This document shows positions 5,662 through 5,678 of a stretch of DNA of 5,678 bases, in pieces (the first letter of the stretch is position 1; each line of letters opens with the position of its first letter). The stretch comes from CAYYAU01 sp964469765 [NCBI: uncultured Clostridia bacterium] (GTDB taxonomy: Bacteria; UBA6262; WVXT01; CAYYAU01): the NCBI GenBank assembly GCA_964469765.1, contig CAYYAU010000084.1:1-5678 (forward strand), in the 5' to 3' direction. Under the pieces are notes generated by a model, which was not told the origin of the DNA, made no database searches, and saw only the letters and a list, made by a program, of their open reading frames with translations. Both the position numbers and the translations under genes were made by a program.

Positions 5662-5667
5662 ATTATA
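5662..5667 (-). promoter_or_regulatory. Consensus -10 (TATAAT) for the 20-codon frame and perhaps the membrane gene
   Basis: A perfect TATAAT on the minus strand, 18 bases before the AAGGAG at 5644. The expected -35 would fall beyond the right end of the window, so the promoter cannot be completed here. Transcripts would run through 5631-5569 and then the membrane-protein gene. Confidence 0.45.
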
Positions 5668-5678
5668 CCTTCTGAAGA

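Overview
The window is AT-rich DNA, probably bacterial. Several genes have clear Shine-Dalgarno sequences (best: AAAGGAGG, 8 bases before an ATG at 3566) and there is a TATAAT-type -10 at the right edge. Nothing visible fixes the phylum. Almost everything is on the minus strand. It reads as an accessory or defence-like region: three different nuclease-type folds, decayed mobile-element remnants and a truncated housekeeping-type gene, with no core genes.

Layout, left to right. 1-301 (+): the middle part of a lysylphosphatidylglycerol-synthase-TM/flippase-like membrane protein, entering from outside the window and cut short at 301. 308-1498 (-): a membrane-anchored Mrr-type restriction endonuclease with a coiled coil and a C-terminal 'sunset' domain. 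1595-2347 (-): a secreted protein of unknown function. 2399-2863 (-): a small protein resembling a free-standing Cdc48/VAT N-terminal domain. 2860-3566 (-): a PD-(D/E)xK nuclease-like protein whose true start (3566) is separated from its main frame by a -1 shift at a run of seven A. 3601-3712: a 112-bp inverted-repeat (REPIN/MITE-like) element. 3714-4130 (-): a dead serine recombinase, with active-site substitutions, an in-frame amber codon and a 3' end lost at the repeat. 4206-4892 (-): an HNH-type zinc-knuckle endonuclease-like protein. 5147-5464 (-): a small three-helix membrane protein. 5569-5631 (-): a 20-codon reading frame with a good ribosome site and a -10, possibly the stub of a REP-associated Y1 transposase.

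The block 3566->308 is a plausible minus-strand transcription unit. The PD-(D/E)xK and Cdc48-N-like genes overlap by ATGA and look translationally coupled. The secreted-protein gene follows after 51 bp and the Mrr gene after a further 96 bp. No shared pathway can be proved. The most unusual pairing is a nuclease-fold protein coupled to an orphan Cdc48-N-like adaptor domain with no AAA+ ATPase in view.

No stretch over 300 bases lacks a gene. The largest gap (4893-5146) holds only a weak stem-loop. No tRNA, rRNA or CRISPR array was seen.
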